From assembly GCF_009760405.1 (NCBI RefSeq), contig NZ_WRPP01000002.1:992001-1056000 (forward strand): 64,000 nt of DNA, given 5' to 3'. The DNA is from Nocardia terrae. GTDB lineage: Bacteria > Actinomycetota > Actinomycetes > Mycobacteriales > Mycobacteriaceae. Position numbers and translations under genes: made by a program. Shown in pieces: positions 9,679 through 18,482 of the stretch. Position 1 is the stretch's first letter, and every line of letters begins with the position of its first letter. The notes beneath the pieces are model-generated. The model did not search any database, was not told where the DNA came from, and saw nothing but the letters and a program-made list of their open reading frames with translations.

Positions 9679-10569
9679 CTAGCCGAGGGCGAACAGGCGT
9701 GCCGCGTTGTCGTGGCAGACCGCACGCAGCCACTCGTCGCCGAGGCCCAGGCGTTCCAGAGCGAACAGGGCGTGACCGTACGGATAGGGGATGTTCGGGA
9801 AATCGCTGCCGAACAGGATGCGGTCGCCGACGTCGCGCAGGCGGGGGAGTTCGGCGGCGGGGAAGGGGCCGGCGGCCGCGTCGAAGAAATCGGTGAAGCT
9901 CATGGTGGTGTCGAACAGCACGCCGTCGTAGGTGGCTGCGAGATCGAGGAAGCCGGTGTACTCGGGAGCGCCCAGGTGGGCGATCACCGGGCGCAGTCGC
10001 GGGAAGCGTTGCAGCAGGGTCGCCATCGGGCCGGGACCGGTGAATCTTCCGGCGGCGGGCCCGGATCCGCAGTGCATGACCACCGGGATGCCCGCGTCCT
10101 GGATCACGCCCCACACCTCGTCGAGCTGCGGATCGGCCGGGTGGTAGTCCCCGACCTGGATGTGCAGCTTGAAGATTCGCGTCCCACCCTCGATGGCCGC
10201 GCTCACGTAGGCGGGCGCGGAGGGCTCCGGATAGAAGGTGGAGGTGTGCAGGCAGTCCGGTGTGCGGGCCGCGAAGTCGGCCGACCAGTCGTTGAGCCAG
10301 GCCGCCATGTCCGGCTTGTGCGGGTAGACCATCGAGGTGAACGCGCGAACGCCGAAGCCGCGCAGCGTCTTCAGCCGCACCTGCTCCTCGTCACGGTAGG
10401 TGATCGGCCATTCCCGGCTGCCGATCAGCGGTCCGGCCGCGTCGAAATAGCCCCACACCTTGCGCAGCACCTGCTCGGGCATGAAATGCGTGTGGATGTC
10501 GATGATTCCGGGCAGCCCGAGGCGATCGCGGAAACCGGTGACGTAGTCGATGTCGTGCCCGCCGGTCAC
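9679..10569 (-). CDS. Amidohydrolase family protein (Amidohydro_2, ACMSD/decarboxylase-like)
   Basis: This 296-aa TIM-barrel metallohydrolase has an N-terminal IIDIHTHF (HxH metal ligands), a mid-barrel VVMHCGSGP His, VIAHLGAPE, and a C-terminal LFGSDFPNIPY with the conserved Asp. This pattern fits the Amidohydro_2 group, which contains decarboxylases and lactonases with one divalent metal. The GTG start (10569) overlaps the stop of the nucleoside hydrolase gene, so both belong to one transcript. The substrate is unknown. Confidence 0.85.
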   Translation of the reverse strand: MTGGHDIDYVTGFRDRLGLPGIIDIHTHFMPEQVLRKVWGYFDAAGPLIGSREWPITYRDEEQVRLKTLRGFGVRAFTSMVYPHKPDMAAWLNDWSADFAARTPDCLHTSTFYPEPSAPAYVSAAIEGGTRIFKLHIQVGDYHPADPQLDEVWGVIQDAGIPVVMHCGSGPAAGRFTGPGPMATLLQRFPRLRPVIAHLGAPEYTGFLDLAATYDGVLFDTTMSFTDFFDAAAGPFPAAELPRLRDVGDRILFGSDFPNIPYPYGHALFALERLGLGDEWLRAVCHDNAARLFALG

Positions 10570-11612
10570 CGGTTCGCATCCTCCTCGAACGTCTTTCGCG
10601 CGTAGTCGCCGACCCGGCTGATCAGCCGCTCGAAGAACTGCTCGGGATCAGTGGCGACCACGATGTCCGCATTGGGTTCGCGCCCCCACATGCCCGCCCA
10701 GTCGGCGACGGTGGTGGCCCGGGTGATGGTGCCGAGCAGCTCCACGTCCACCGTCGCGGGCTTGGTGACGGCCAGGCTCGGGTCCAGCGCCACCGCCGCC
10801 GCGAACGGGTCGTGCATGTGCGCGAGATAGCCCTGGTCGTAGAGCTTGTGGAAGTCGAAGTAGAACCGGATCGCGTCGGTCAGGAAGCGCACCAGCGGAT
10901 TGCTCGCCAGCGAACGGTTCTCGGGCGGGTCGTTCTCGGTCACCAGTTCCACCGGCGTGCTGGCGGCCCGTTCGGCCAGCAGTGCCAGGTGTTTCGGCTT
11001 CATCTCGATGGTCTCGGTGATGTCGAGCGCGCACACGATGGGCCGCCGGTCCGCGGGCGCGGCGGAGAAGGCGTCGAAGACCTCCTTGGCCGCTTCCGGA
11101 TCGACGTGCACGTTCCACTCGTTGGTGGGGGTGGTGTTGCCGGGATGGTTGAACGCGCCGCCCATGATGACCAGGCGCTGGAGCAGTTGCGGCAGTTGCG
11201 GTTCCATCCGCAGCGCCAGTGCGAGATTGGTGAGCGGGCCGGTGCACAGGCCGACGATCTCGCCGGGATGCGCGCGGGCCAGGTCCACCCACAGCTGCGC
11301 CGCCGACCGGTCGGACAGGGTCCGGGTGGTCGGCGGCAGCTCGGCGTAGCCCACCCCCTGGGGTCCGTGCGTGTCCTCGGTGGTCCGCAGCGGCACCGCC
11401 AGCGGTTCCAGCGCGCCCTGGGCCACTTCCAGCTCCGGCGCGCGAACCAGATCCAGTAGCGCCAGATTGTTGGAGGCCACCTGCGGCGCGGGCACATTGC
11501 CCGCGCTGGAGGCGATTCCGACGATCTCGGCCTCGGGGGAGGAGAGCAGGTAGAGCAGGCCGAGGGAGTCATCGATGCCGGTGTCGTTGTCCATCAGGAT
11601 CTTCTGCCGCAC
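10566..11612 (-). CDS. Inosine-uridine preferring nucleoside hydrolase family protein
   Basis: This 348-aa protein carries the calcium-binding signature MDNDTGIDDSLGLLYL near its N-terminus, VIMGGAFNHPGN in the middle, the ligand Asn in NEWNVHVDPEA, and HMHDPFAAA near the C-terminus. These are hallmarks of N-ribohydrolases that split nucleosides into base and ribose. The GTG at 11612 (VRQKILMDND) is chosen because family members begin just before the KILxDxDxGxDD strand. A longer in-frame ORF overlaps the monooxygenase gene and is rejected. It is coupled to the amidohydrolase and lies 71 bp after the monooxygenase. Confidence 0.9.
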   Translation of the reverse strand: MRQKILMDNDTGIDDSLGLLYLLSSPEAEIVGIASSAGNVPAPQVASNNLALLDLVRAPELEVAQGALEPLAVPLRTTEDTHGPQGVGYAELPPTTRTLSDRSAAQLWVDLARAHPGEIVGLCTGPLTNLALALRMEPQLPQLLQRLVIMGGAFNHPGNTTPTNEWNVHVDPEAAKEVFDAFSAAPADRRPIVCALDITETIEMKPKHLALLAERAASTPVELVTENDPPENRSLASNPLVRFLTDAIRFYFDFHKLYDQGYLAHMHDPFAAAVALDPSLAVTKPATVDVELLGTITRATTVADWAGMWGREPNADIVVATDPEQFFERLISRVGDYARKTFEEDANR

Positions 11613-11683
11613 GGGTTCGAGGGTAGCGGGCACGATGCCGACGGCGGTGGCGGCATCGTGGTCCGGGGCGCCCACGGCGGTGC

Positions 11684-12895
11684 TCAGTAGGTCGGCAGGA
11701 CGTAGTCGGCCGTGGCGGGGGCGAACATCTTCTTGGTCAGCGGCATCATCACCTTGGAGGTCATCAGCCGCCAGTTCACGCGGGCCATGGCGGTGCCGAA
11801 CTTGCTGGTGGGCAGCATCATCTTGATGCCGCCGCCGGGCAGCTCCTTGGCCTTGTCCAGGAACGGGGTGACCAGCTCCTGGTAGCGGGCCTGCGCGCGG
11901 CCCAGATCGCCGGGGGTGGAGGCGATCTCGCCCGCCAGGATGTAGGCGCCCACGATTGCCATGGCCGTGCCCATGCCGGTCAGCGGGGAGCCGCAGTATC
12001 CGGCGTCGCCGAGCAGGGTGACCCGGCCCGAGGACAGTTCCGGCACGTCGATGCGGGCCAGCTGATCGAAGTAGAAGTCGGGCGTGGTGTCCATGGCCTC
12101 GAGAATGGTCGGGGCCTTCCAGCCCGCGCCGGTGAGCACTTCGCGGATCCGGGCCTGCTGCGCGACCGGATCCCGGCGCAGCGCCGGGTCGTAGTCCTGG
12201 CGCACGGTGATGATGGCCTTGGCGGTGGCCGGATCGCGATCGGGCCGAATCGCGAACTGGGCGCTGGGAATCGAGCATCCGGTCAGCCAGCCCTCCTCGG
12301 CGTCCTCGGGGGTGGGCATGCTGAAGAAGGCCATGTATCCGCCCAGGTGGGTGGCGAACTGCTCCTCGGGTCCGAAGACCAGGCGCCGGGTGGCCGAGTG
12401 CACGCCGTCGGCGGCGATGACCAGGTCGAAGCGCTCGGCGCCGCCGGAGGCGAAGGTGACGTTCGCGCCGGTGGCGTCCTGGTCGATGTGCTCGATCCAG
12501 TCGCCGTAGCGGTAGTCGAGCGGTCCGCCCTCCTCGGCGATGAGGTCGAGCAGCACCTGGTTGAGGTCGCCGCGCGAGATCTCGATCTCGGCGGCCGGGC
12601 CCTCGCCGTCGAACATGTCCACGTCGATGCGGGCGTAGGTCTTGCCGCTCTCGTCGACATAGGCCCAGCCGTGCTCGTGCACCCGCAGCTTGCGGATGCC
12701 GGGCATGAGGCCCATGCGCTCGGCGACCTCGCGGCTGGCGGTGCGCAGATCGACGGCCTGGCCACCGGGCCGGGGAGCGGTGGCCCGCTCGACGACGGTG
12801 GTGGAGATGCCGGCCCGAAGCAGTTGCAGGGCAACGGTGTTGCCGGCGATGCCGCCGCCGACGACGAGGATGCGGGGGGTGGGGGTGGTGGTCAT
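11684..12895 (-). CDS. FAD-dependent monooxygenase (PHBH / aromatic hydroxylase fold)
   Basis: This 403-aa flavoprotein has the N-terminal dinucleotide motif ILVVGGGIAGNTVALQLL (residues 9-26), the DG motif DLVIAADGVHSATRRLVF and the second FAD motif RVTLLGDAGYCGSPLTGMG. These three define class A flavin monooxygenases, which use NAD(P)H and O2 to hydroxylate aromatic substrates or inactivate drugs. The ATG follows GGGAG. It is divergent from a TetR gene with two operators between them, so it is the probable target of that repressor. The substrate is unknown. Confidence 0.9.
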   Translation of the reverse strand: MTTTPTPRILVVGGGIAGNTVALQLLRAGISTTVVERATAPRPGGQAVDLRTASREVAERMGLMPGIRKLRVHEHGWAYVDESGKTYARIDVDMFDGEGPAAEIEISRGDLNQVLLDLIAEEGGPLDYRYGDWIEHIDQDATGANVTFASGGAERFDLVIAADGVHSATRRLVFGPEEQFATHLGGYMAFFSMPTPEDAEEGWLTGCSIPSAQFAIRPDRDPATAKAIITVRQDYDPALRRDPVAQQARIREVLTGAGWKAPTILEAMDTTPDFYFDQLARIDVPELSSGRVTLLGDAGYCGSPLTGMGTAMAIVGAYILAGEIASTPGDLGRAQARYQELVTPFLDKAKELPGGGIKMMLPTSKFGTAMARVNWRLMTSKVMMPLTKKMFAPATADYVLPTY

Positions 12896-12927
12896 TGGAA
12901 CTCCCGGTGTGCGGTGAAGTACGTCCG

Positions 12928-12945
12928 TCTAAGACATATGTCTAA
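12928..12945. promoter_or_regulatory. TetR operator copy 1
   Basis: TCTAAGACATATGTCTAA contains the perfect 12-bp palindrome AGACATATGTCT (12932-12943). A near-identical copy lies exactly 36 bp downstream. It is located between the divergent monooxygenase and TetR genes. Confidence 0.7.
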
Positions 12946-12963
12946 CAGACTTTGACACGACTG

Positions 12964-12981
12964 TCTAGAACAAATGTCTAA
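12964..12981. promoter_or_regulatory. TetR operator copy 2
   Basis: TCTAGAACAAATGTCTAA matches copy 1 at 15 of 18 positions. It lies just upstream of a -10-like TAGGGT (12990-12995), so a bound repressor would block the leaderless TetR promoter. Confidence 0.65.
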
Positions 12982-13001
12982 GACGCTGGTAGGGTGGGGT
13001 T

Positions 13002-13574
13002 ATGGGAAATCGAGAAGACCTGTTGGAAGGGGCACGGCAGGCCGTCCTGGAACGCGGACTGGCCAAGGTGACCGCCCGCGACATCGCCAAGGCGGCCGGG
13101 GTGAGCCTGGCCGCCATCGGCTACCACTTCGGGTCGAAGGATCAGTTGGTGACCGAGGCCATCACCATGGGCTACGGCACCCGCATCGGCGACGACATGG
13201 GGGCGGCCATCCGCGACGGCGCACAGGGCGGCTCGCTGTGGGACTCCCTGGCCGCCACCTGGAACGGCTTCGTCGAGGTGGTCCAGCGCAACCGCGACGG
13301 CCTGCTGCTCAGCACCGAGAACGGTATCCAGATCGCCCGCGACCCCGAACAGCAGGCCTTCATGACCCAGGCGAGCGCCGTGGCGCACAGCGAGATCGCG
13401 GCCGACATCCAACGCGCGCACCCGCAGTTGAGCGACGAGCAGGCCGCCGCGGTCGGGCAGCTGCTGTTCCTGCTCTTCCAGGGCTTGGCCGTGCAGAAGC
13501 TGATCGCACCCGACGCCGCACTGCTGGACGGTAATTCGCTGCAGGTCGCCGTCGCGGCGATGCGCGAGAAGTGA
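13002..13574 (+). CDS. TetR/AcrR family transcriptional regulator
   Basis: This 190-aa protein has an N-terminal TetR helix-turn-helix (about residues 10-55: VTARDIAKAAGVSLAAIGYHFGS) and a C-terminal ligand domain ending with a long amphipathic helix. The ATG lies six bases after TAGGGT, a -10-like hexamer, which suggests a leaderless mRNA. The two operators in the divergent intergenic region suggest that it represses itself and the monooxygenase/hydrolase cluster. The 3' end faces the MFS gene 23 bp away. Confidence 0.92.
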   Translation: MGNREDLLEGARQAVLERGLAKVTARDIAKAAGVSLAAIGYHFGSKDQLVTEAITMGYGTRIGDDMGAAIRDGAQGGSLWDSLAATWNGFVEVVQRNRDGLLLSTENGIQIARDPEQQAFMTQASAVAHSEIAADIQRAHPQLSDEQAAAVGQLLFLLFQGLAVQKLIAPDAALLDGNSLQVAVAAMREK

Positions 13575-13597
13575 GTGGCCCTGCCGGGCGGGCGAAC

Positions 13598-15142
13598 TCA
13601 GCCCGGCGGCACGTGCCGAAGCCGGGAGATGGCGATGACGGCCAGCAGCAGCGCGGCCCCCGCGGCAATGCCCGAGGTCAGATGCATCCCGGTGAGGAAG
13701 GCGTGCTTGGCCGCCTCGGCGACCGCGCTGCCCACCCGGCCGGGCAGGGTCTTGGCGACTTCCATTGCCGCGCCGAGCGTGTCCCGCGCCGCGTGGGCGT
13801 CGCCGTCGGGCAGCCCGTAGGGCAGGTTGGTAGTGAGCTGGCTGCGGTAGATGGCGATGCTGATGCTGCCCAGAATGGAGATCCCCAGCGCGCCACCGAA
13901 TTCGGCCCCGGTCTCCGAGAGCCCGGAGGCCGCCCCGGCCTGCTCGGGCGGCGCGGTGCCGACGATGAGTTCGGTGGTGATCCCGAAAACCGGTGCCAGG
14001 CCGAAGGACACCAGCAGTGAGGCGGCGATGGTGAGCTCCACGCCGCCGGTGGCGGTGATCCGGGTGAGCAGCAACAGTCCCGCCGCGGCCATGGCCATGC
14101 CCGCGCCGATCATGTAGGCGGGCCGCATCACCTTCATGATGCGCGGCCCCAGCTGTGATCCGACCATGAACCCCAGCCCCGCCGGAATGGTCGCGACTCC
14201 GGCCCGCAGCGGCGACATGCCCAGCACCAGTTGGAAATACTGGCCCACGAACAGCGCGTACCCGAAGGCCACGAAGATGGCGACCATATTGATGGTCAGG
14301 GCGGTGCGGAAGCTGCCCAGGCGGAACAACCGCAGATCCAGCATCGGCTCGGGGGTATTGAGCTGGCGCTTGACGAAGACTCCGCCGATCCCGAGGCCGA
14401 CCGCGAGTGCGGTCAGCGCGAGCGCGTGCGGGCCGTCCTGCGCGGCCTCCTTCATGCCGAACACCACCAGCAGCACCGCGGCGGTGCACAGTGCCGCGCT
14501 CACCAGATCCAGTCGTCCCGCGTCGGGATCGCGGAACTCGGGCAGCACCTTCGGGGCGAGGATGATCAGCAGCAGCATGACCGGCACGGCCAGCAGGAAA
14601 ACCGAACCCCACCAGAAGTGTTCGAGCATGATCCCGCCGGCCAGCGGGCCGATGGAACCGCCCACCGAGTAGGAGCCCACCCACACGCCGACCGCGACCG
14701 AGCGCTGGGTGGGATCGCGAAACATGGTGAATATCAACGACAGTGTGGACGGGGCGAGGGTGGCCCCGGCCACGCCGAGCAGGGCCCGGCAACCGATCAG
14801 CACCGGGGCCGAGGGCGCGAAGGCGGCGATGACCGAGACCGCGGCGAAGGCGGCGGCGCCGACCATCAATAGTCGTCTGCGCCCGATCCGATCGCCGATG
14901 GTGCCCATGGTGAGCAGCAGCCCGGCCACCATGAAGCCGTAAACGTCGATGATCCAGAGCAATTGGGAACTGGTCGGGCGCAGGATCTCGCTGATCTGGG
15001 GGACCGCGAGGTGCAGGACGGTGAGGTCCATCGAATAGACCAGGCAGGCCAGCGCGAGCACCGCCAAACCGGCCCATTGCCTTCTCCCTACCGCGGTACC
15101 GGCTGCGTCGGCGGCGGTGAGCAAGGGAGCAGGTGTGTCCAC
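13598..15142 (-). CDS. MFS drug efflux transporter, 14-TM DHA2 (EmrB/QacA) type
   Basis: This transporter of about 514 aa has 14 predicted helices. Motif A-like GTIGDRIGRRRLLMVGAA follows TM2 and motif C-like GVAGATLAPSTLSLIF lies in TM5, with LDLVSAALCTAA between the halves. Such pumps export drugs or metabolites with proton antiport. The GTG at 15142 is preferred because GGAGG sits 8 nt upstream; in-frame ATGs at 15157 and 15163 are alternatives, but 15163 overlaps an inverted repeat that probably is the operator. It converges on the TetR gene, so the controlling regulator may lie elsewhere. Confidence 0.88.
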   Translation of the reverse strand: MDTPAPLLTAADAAGTAVGRRQWAGLAVLALACLVYSMDLTVLHLAVPQISEILRPTSSQLLWIIDVYGFMVAGLLLTMGTIGDRIGRRRLLMVGAAAFAAVSVIAAFAPSAPVLIGCRALLGVAGATLAPSTLSLIFTMFRDPTQRSVAVGVWVGSYSVGGSIGPLAGGIMLEHFWWGSVFLLAVPVMLLLIILAPKVLPEFRDPDAGRLDLVSAALCTAAVLLVVFGMKEAAQDGPHALALTALAVGLGIGGVFVKRQLNTPEPMLDLRLFRLGSFRTALTINMVAIFVAFGYALFVGQYFQLVLGMSPLRAGVATIPAGLGFMVGSQLGPRIMKVMRPAYMIGAGMAMAAAGLLLLTRITATGGVELTIAASLLVSFGLAPVFGITTELIVGTAPPEQAGAASGLSETGAEFGGALGISILGSISIAIYRSQLTTNLPYGLPDGDAHAARDTLGAAMEVAKTLPGRVGSAVAEAAKHAFLTGMHLTSGIAAGAALLLAVIAISRLRHVPPG

Positions 15143-15162
15143 GATGACGTCCTCCATCCGCA

Positions 15163-15182
15163 TGTCGACATACGCGTCGACA
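15163..15182. promoter_or_regulatory. Inverted repeat upstream of the MFS gene
   Basis: TGTCGAC-ATACGC-GTCGACA has perfect 7-bp arms. It sits 21-40 bp before the chosen GTG of the transporter, as a repressor site over the promoter would. Confidence 0.6.
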
Positions 15183-15262
15183 ATAGTGGTGTCGTTTTCA
15201 GGGTCTCATTTATTAACGCCACTTGGGGGACAAGTGCGGCGTGTCGAAAGACCTTAATTACG

Positions 15263-15276
15263 AGGCGAATTCGCCT
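15263..15276. promoter_or_regulatory. 14-bp palindrome in an AT-rich intergenic stretch
   Basis: AGGCGAATTCGCCT is a perfect palindrome, flanked by AATTA on one side and AATT on the other. It is inside the AT-rich segment between the MFS and CoA-transferase genes, the least GC-rich short stretch of this part of the window. Its partner protein is unknown. Confidence 0.4.
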
Positions 15277-15332
15277 AATTCGCGGATGTGCTTGCGGGTG
15301 TGCGTGCAGCGCGTTGTATACATTCGCGTTGG

Positions 15333-16703
15333 TCACGAACCGTCTGGTCGGACTTTCCACTCTGCCGTGTCCGAACCGTAATCCGGAGCGGGCCAACGGT
15401 AGTCCGAATACTCGCCCAGCGCGGGCCCCACGGTCGTCACCGCACCGTGCGTGCGGGCGAACCGAGCATCCGGTTCCGCGGCCGCAGGGTGTTCCGGCGT
15501 CCGGCCCGATGCCGTGAGCAGCCAGGATCCCGTACGCGCCAGAGCCACCCGGACATCGCGGCCGCGGCCGTCCCGCCGGCGGGCGCAGAGCGCGTCGAGA
15601 ACGCCCGCGGCGAGCAGGTAGCCGCTAGCGTGGTCGAGCGCTTGTGCGGGCAGCGCGCCCACGGATGGTTCGTCGTGCGAATTATCCTGTGCTCCTTCGA
15701 TGAGCGAAATTCCCGATGCGGCCTGCACGATGCTGTCGAATCCGCGTCGATCACCCCACGGGCCCGTTTCGCCCCATGCCGAAACTCGCCCGTGCACAAT
15801 TCCCGGCCGAATTTCAGCGGGGCGTACTCCGAGGCGTTCCAATCTGCCCGGTCGGTAACCGGTGATGATTATGTCTGCATTGCTGATCAATTCGCGAAAA
15901 ACGGGAAGACCGGTACGCAAATCGACTACAGTGGAGCGCTTCCCCTGACAGGTGTCCAGGAACTGCCAGCCGATTTCGGGCAGCAGCGGCGGATCGATGC
16001 GCAGCACATCCGCTCCGAGCAGGGCCAATGCGCGCGTCGCGACCGGCCCCGCGATCACCCGCGTCAGATCCAGCACCCGCACGCCACGCAGTGGGAGCAG
16101 CTGTGTTGCGGCAGTGGGCGATTCGACGGCACCGCGATCGTCACGCGCCTCGACGGCGACCAGCGGGCCCGAGGCCGCCGCCTCACCCTGCGGACTGTCC
16201 GCCCACTCCCGCTCGGCGCGGACCCGTACCGCGATGGCCTCGTGCTCGAGCGCGCGCTGTTCGATGTCGGCGGCGGCCAGCGACGCGACCCTGCCGGTGA
16301 ACTCCGCGCGCGTGGCGTCGGCGGGCAATTCGACCGCGGCGAGCAGTCGAGCCCGATGGTGCGGATAGTTGGCGTGCGTGCGCACCCATGCGTCCGCAGT
16401 CCTGAAGAAGCCCGAGAATTCTGCGAAGATATCCGGCCGCTGCCCATGCGAGCGGAACAGGCGCTCACTCGAGAAGGCTGCGGTCACCCGGCCCGGCTCG
16501 ATCGCACTGTGCGAGGGCGGCAGGGCGAGGGCCTCCCGCAGGCGGTCGGCCGCCGCCGCGAAGGCCGCGACCGCGCCGCCGGCCAGCGCCCAGACCGGCA
16601 GGGCCGCAGCCAGATTCGCGCCCGGATCCACCGGCGGCAGTGCGGAACCGGTGACCCCGATTCCGGCCTCGTAGTCGCGGACCAGCTCGTCATGGGTAGC
16701 CAC
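15333..16703 (-). CDS. CaiB/BaiF (family III) CoA-transferase
   Basis: This 456-aa protein has its canonical family III core in the C-terminal part (from about residue 205: LRGVRVLDLTRVIAGPVATRALALLGADVLRID), with the catalytic Asp in RRGFDSIVQAASGIS. The first 200 residues are a divergent additional domain, possibly a degenerate second CoA-transferase lobe. Enzymes of this family move CoA between carboxylic acids. The ATG at 16703 lies in the 65-bp region divergent from a thioesterase gene. Substrates cannot be told from sequence. Confidence 0.82.
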   Translation of the reverse strand: MATHDELVRDYEAGIGVTGSALPPVDPGANLAAALPVWALAGGAVAAFAAAADRLREALALPPSHSAIEPGRVTAAFSSERLFRSHGQRPDIFAEFSGFFRTADAWVRTHANYPHHRARLLAAVELPADATRAEFTGRVASLAAADIEQRALEHEAIAVRVRAEREWADSPQGEAAASGPLVAVEARDDRGAVESPTAATQLLPLRGVRVLDLTRVIAGPVATRALALLGADVLRIDPPLLPEIGWQFLDTCQGKRSTVVDLRTGLPVFRELISNADIIITGYRPGRLERLGVRPAEIRPGIVHGRVSAWGETGPWGDRRGFDSIVQAASGISLIEGAQDNSHDEPSVGALPAQALDHASGYLLAAGVLDALCARRRDGRGRDVRVALARTGSWLLTASGRTPEHPAAAEPDARFARTHGAVTTVGPALGEYSDYRWPAPDYGSDTAEWKVRPDGS

Positions 16704-16768
16704 GATCCGACTGTAATGCCGCGACCTGGTGCAACCGCCGTGGTGATTCTCACGGCATACTCGATCGG

Positions 16769-17557
16769 GTGACCGTCACCGACCTCACCACGACCGCCTG
16801 GCTGCGCGAGCTGAAGTCCGATCCCGATCCGAGCACCGCGCTGGTGTGCTTCCCGCCCGGCGGCGGCTCGATCACCGCCTACCGGGCGCTGGCCCGGGGA
16901 TTCTCCTCGGGCACCACGGTATTCGGAGTGCAGTACCCTGGCCGCCTGGACCGGCTCGGCGACGAGCCCGTGCCGGTGCTGACCGAATTGGCCGACCAGG
17001 CCGCGGCGGATCTGCTGGCCTGGCCGAAATCCGTGCGCCTGGCCATCTTCGGGCACTCCATGGGCGCGACCGTCGCCTACGAGGCCGCCCGGCGGGTGGA
17101 GGCGGCCGGGCGCGAGGTGGCGCACCTGTTCGTGTCGGGCCGTCCCGCACCGGCTTTCGCCGAAACCCGGCTCTTACACGCGGGCCCCGACGAAGGGCTG
17201 ATCGCCGATCTCGAACGCCTGTCCAACGATCCGGCGTCGGTGCAGATCCTGCGCGAGGAGCCGAGCCTGGCCGAGCTGGTGCTCCCGGCACTGCGCAGCG
17301 ACTACCGCGCCGTGGAGACCTACCGCCACGAGCCGGGCGAGCCGCTGCGCACGGCGATCACCGCCTTGATCAGCTCCGAGGACCCGACCACCACCCCCGC
17401 GCAGGCGGAGGAGTGGCGCGCCTACAGCGCGGCCGGATTCGATCTGGCGACGTTCCCCGGCGGCCACTTCTACCTGGACCTGCCCGAAAACCTGTCCGCG
17501 ATAGTCGCTTTGATCACCCGCACGCTGGCCGGGCCGGTGCCGGGGCGCTCGAACTGA
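16769..17557 (+). CDS. Type II thioesterase (alpha/beta hydrolase, GrsT-like)
   Basis: This 262-aa protein has the TEII signatures: LVCFPPGGGSITAYRAL near the N-terminus, VQYPGR, the nucleophile motif GHSMG at residues 95-99 (Ser97), and the C-terminal GGHFYL His. These enzymes remove wrong acyl groups from NRPS/PKS carrier proteins. The GTG start lies after a CATACT -10-like box, so the mRNA may be leaderless. No NRPS or PKS is in this window, so it either serves a distant cluster or acts alone. Confidence 0.9.
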   Translation: MTVTDLTTTAWLRELKSDPDPSTALVCFPPGGGSITAYRALARGFSSGTTVFGVQYPGRLDRLGDEPVPVLTELADQAAADLLAWPKSVRLAIFGHSMGATVAYEAARRVEAAGREVAHLFVSGRPAPAFAETRLLHAGPDEGLIADLERLSNDPASVQILREEPSLAELVLPALRSDYRAVETYRHEPGEPLRTAITALISSEDPTTTPAQAEEWRAYSAAGFDLATFPGGHFYLDLPENLSAIVALITRTLAGPVPGRSN

Positions 17558-17627
17558 GGACCCCGCGCCCGGGCGGGTAGCTTCCTCGCCCGGAACCCAA
17601 TTCGTCGCGCTGGTTCAACCGCCGCGA

Positions 17628-18188
17628 TCATCGGCGCTCCGACGTGCTTTCGCTTTCGGTGCCCGGGCCGTCGGGGATGAAGACGGTGCGCAGCAGGCGG
17701 CGCTTGCGGCCCGGAGCGGCGGTGTTCGCCAGCCGCGGCTCGACGATTCGGCGCAGGTCGGCGACGAAGTCGGCGAATTCGTCGTCGTCCAGCCACATCC
17801 CGAGCGTGCGGTAGCCGACTCCGTCTCGCACGTAATCGATTTCGCCGCGGTCGAGGTAGCGGTCGAAATCGGCCAGCACACCGGCGATGTAGGCCATGAA
17901 GGCGCGGCGGTGATCCTCCGGGCCCAGGGCGTCGAGCTGATCCGGGGTGACCTGTGCGGCGTCCAGGCGCAACCGGTAGGTGCGTTCGACGGTGCCGCGC
18001 ACGCGGCGCTCGGTCACCACCTCGAGGACGCCGGCGTCGACCAGTCGCGCCATATGCCGGTAGAGGCTGCCCGGCGGCACATCGCCGAGTTCGGCGTTGA
18101 GTTCGCTCGTGGTGAGGGTCCGGTCGCCCAGGAACGCCTGGACGATGCGCAGCCGAACCGGATGGAGCAGAAGTTCGACGGAGTTCAC
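17628..18188 (-). CDS. Helix-turn-helix (ArsR-like winged helix) transcriptional regulator
   Basis: This 186-aa protein starts with a winged helix (about residues 1-75: LHPVRLRIVQAFLGDRTL, then ELNAELGDVPPGSLYRHMAR and the wing with ERRVRGTVERTYRL). The C-terminal half is a helical dimer or ligand domain. The GTG at 18188 follows TAGTGT, a -10-like hexamer, by 7 nt, so it is probably leaderless. It is divergent from the small ABC exporter operon, which it may control. Confidence 0.85.
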   Translation of the reverse strand: MNSVELLLHPVRLRIVQAFLGDRTLTTSELNAELGDVPPGSLYRHMARLVDAGVLEVVTERRVRGTVERTYRLRLDAAQVTPDQLDALGPEDHRRAFMAYIAGVLADFDRYLDRGEIDYVRDGVGYRTLGMWLDDDEFADFVADLRRIVEPRLANTAAPGRKRRLLRTVFIPDGPGTESESTSERR

Positions 18189-18278
18189 CGCCTCGACACT
18201 AGCAGCGATTGCTCACCTGATTAATAATGTTCTCAGATCTGGTAACAATGGCCGGGTCGCTCGTGGAGAGGAACCGCG

Positions 18279-18482
18279 GTGTCCAACATTCCCGTAGCCG
18301 CACTCGTGCCACTGGCCGTGGTCGGGCTCGCCTTCGTCGGTTTCTGCTGGTACGACCTGTCTCGGTCGCGGGTGAAGTACCTGCCGAAATGGTTGTGGGC
18401 CATCGTCTGCCTGGTGAGCATTCCGCTGGGCGGAATCATCTATCTGGTGGTGGGCCGCGACGGTGTCACCGACCGTGAGTGA
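18279..18482 (+). CDS. Small membrane protein with PLD nuclease N-terminal (PLDNc) domain
   Basis: This 67-aa protein has two transmembrane helices joined by a cytoplasmic loop, DLSRSRVKYLPKWLWAI, with SIPLGGIIYLVVGRD at the end, the PLDNc pattern found alone or before cardiolipin synthases. The GTG start has GGAGAGGAA upstream. Its last codons overlap the start of the ABC ATPase gene (8 bp), so they form one operon. Similar small proteins often precede ABC exporters of this type. Confidence 0.8.
   Translation: MSNIPVAALVPLAVVGLAFVGFCWYDLSRSRVKYLPKWLWAIVCLVSIPLGGIIYLVVGRDGVTDRE

Noticed and set aside
12978..15077. 699-aa minus-strand ORF spanning the TetR and MFS genes
   Set aside because: It lies out of frame with the MFS gene and antisense to the TetR gene, both well supported.
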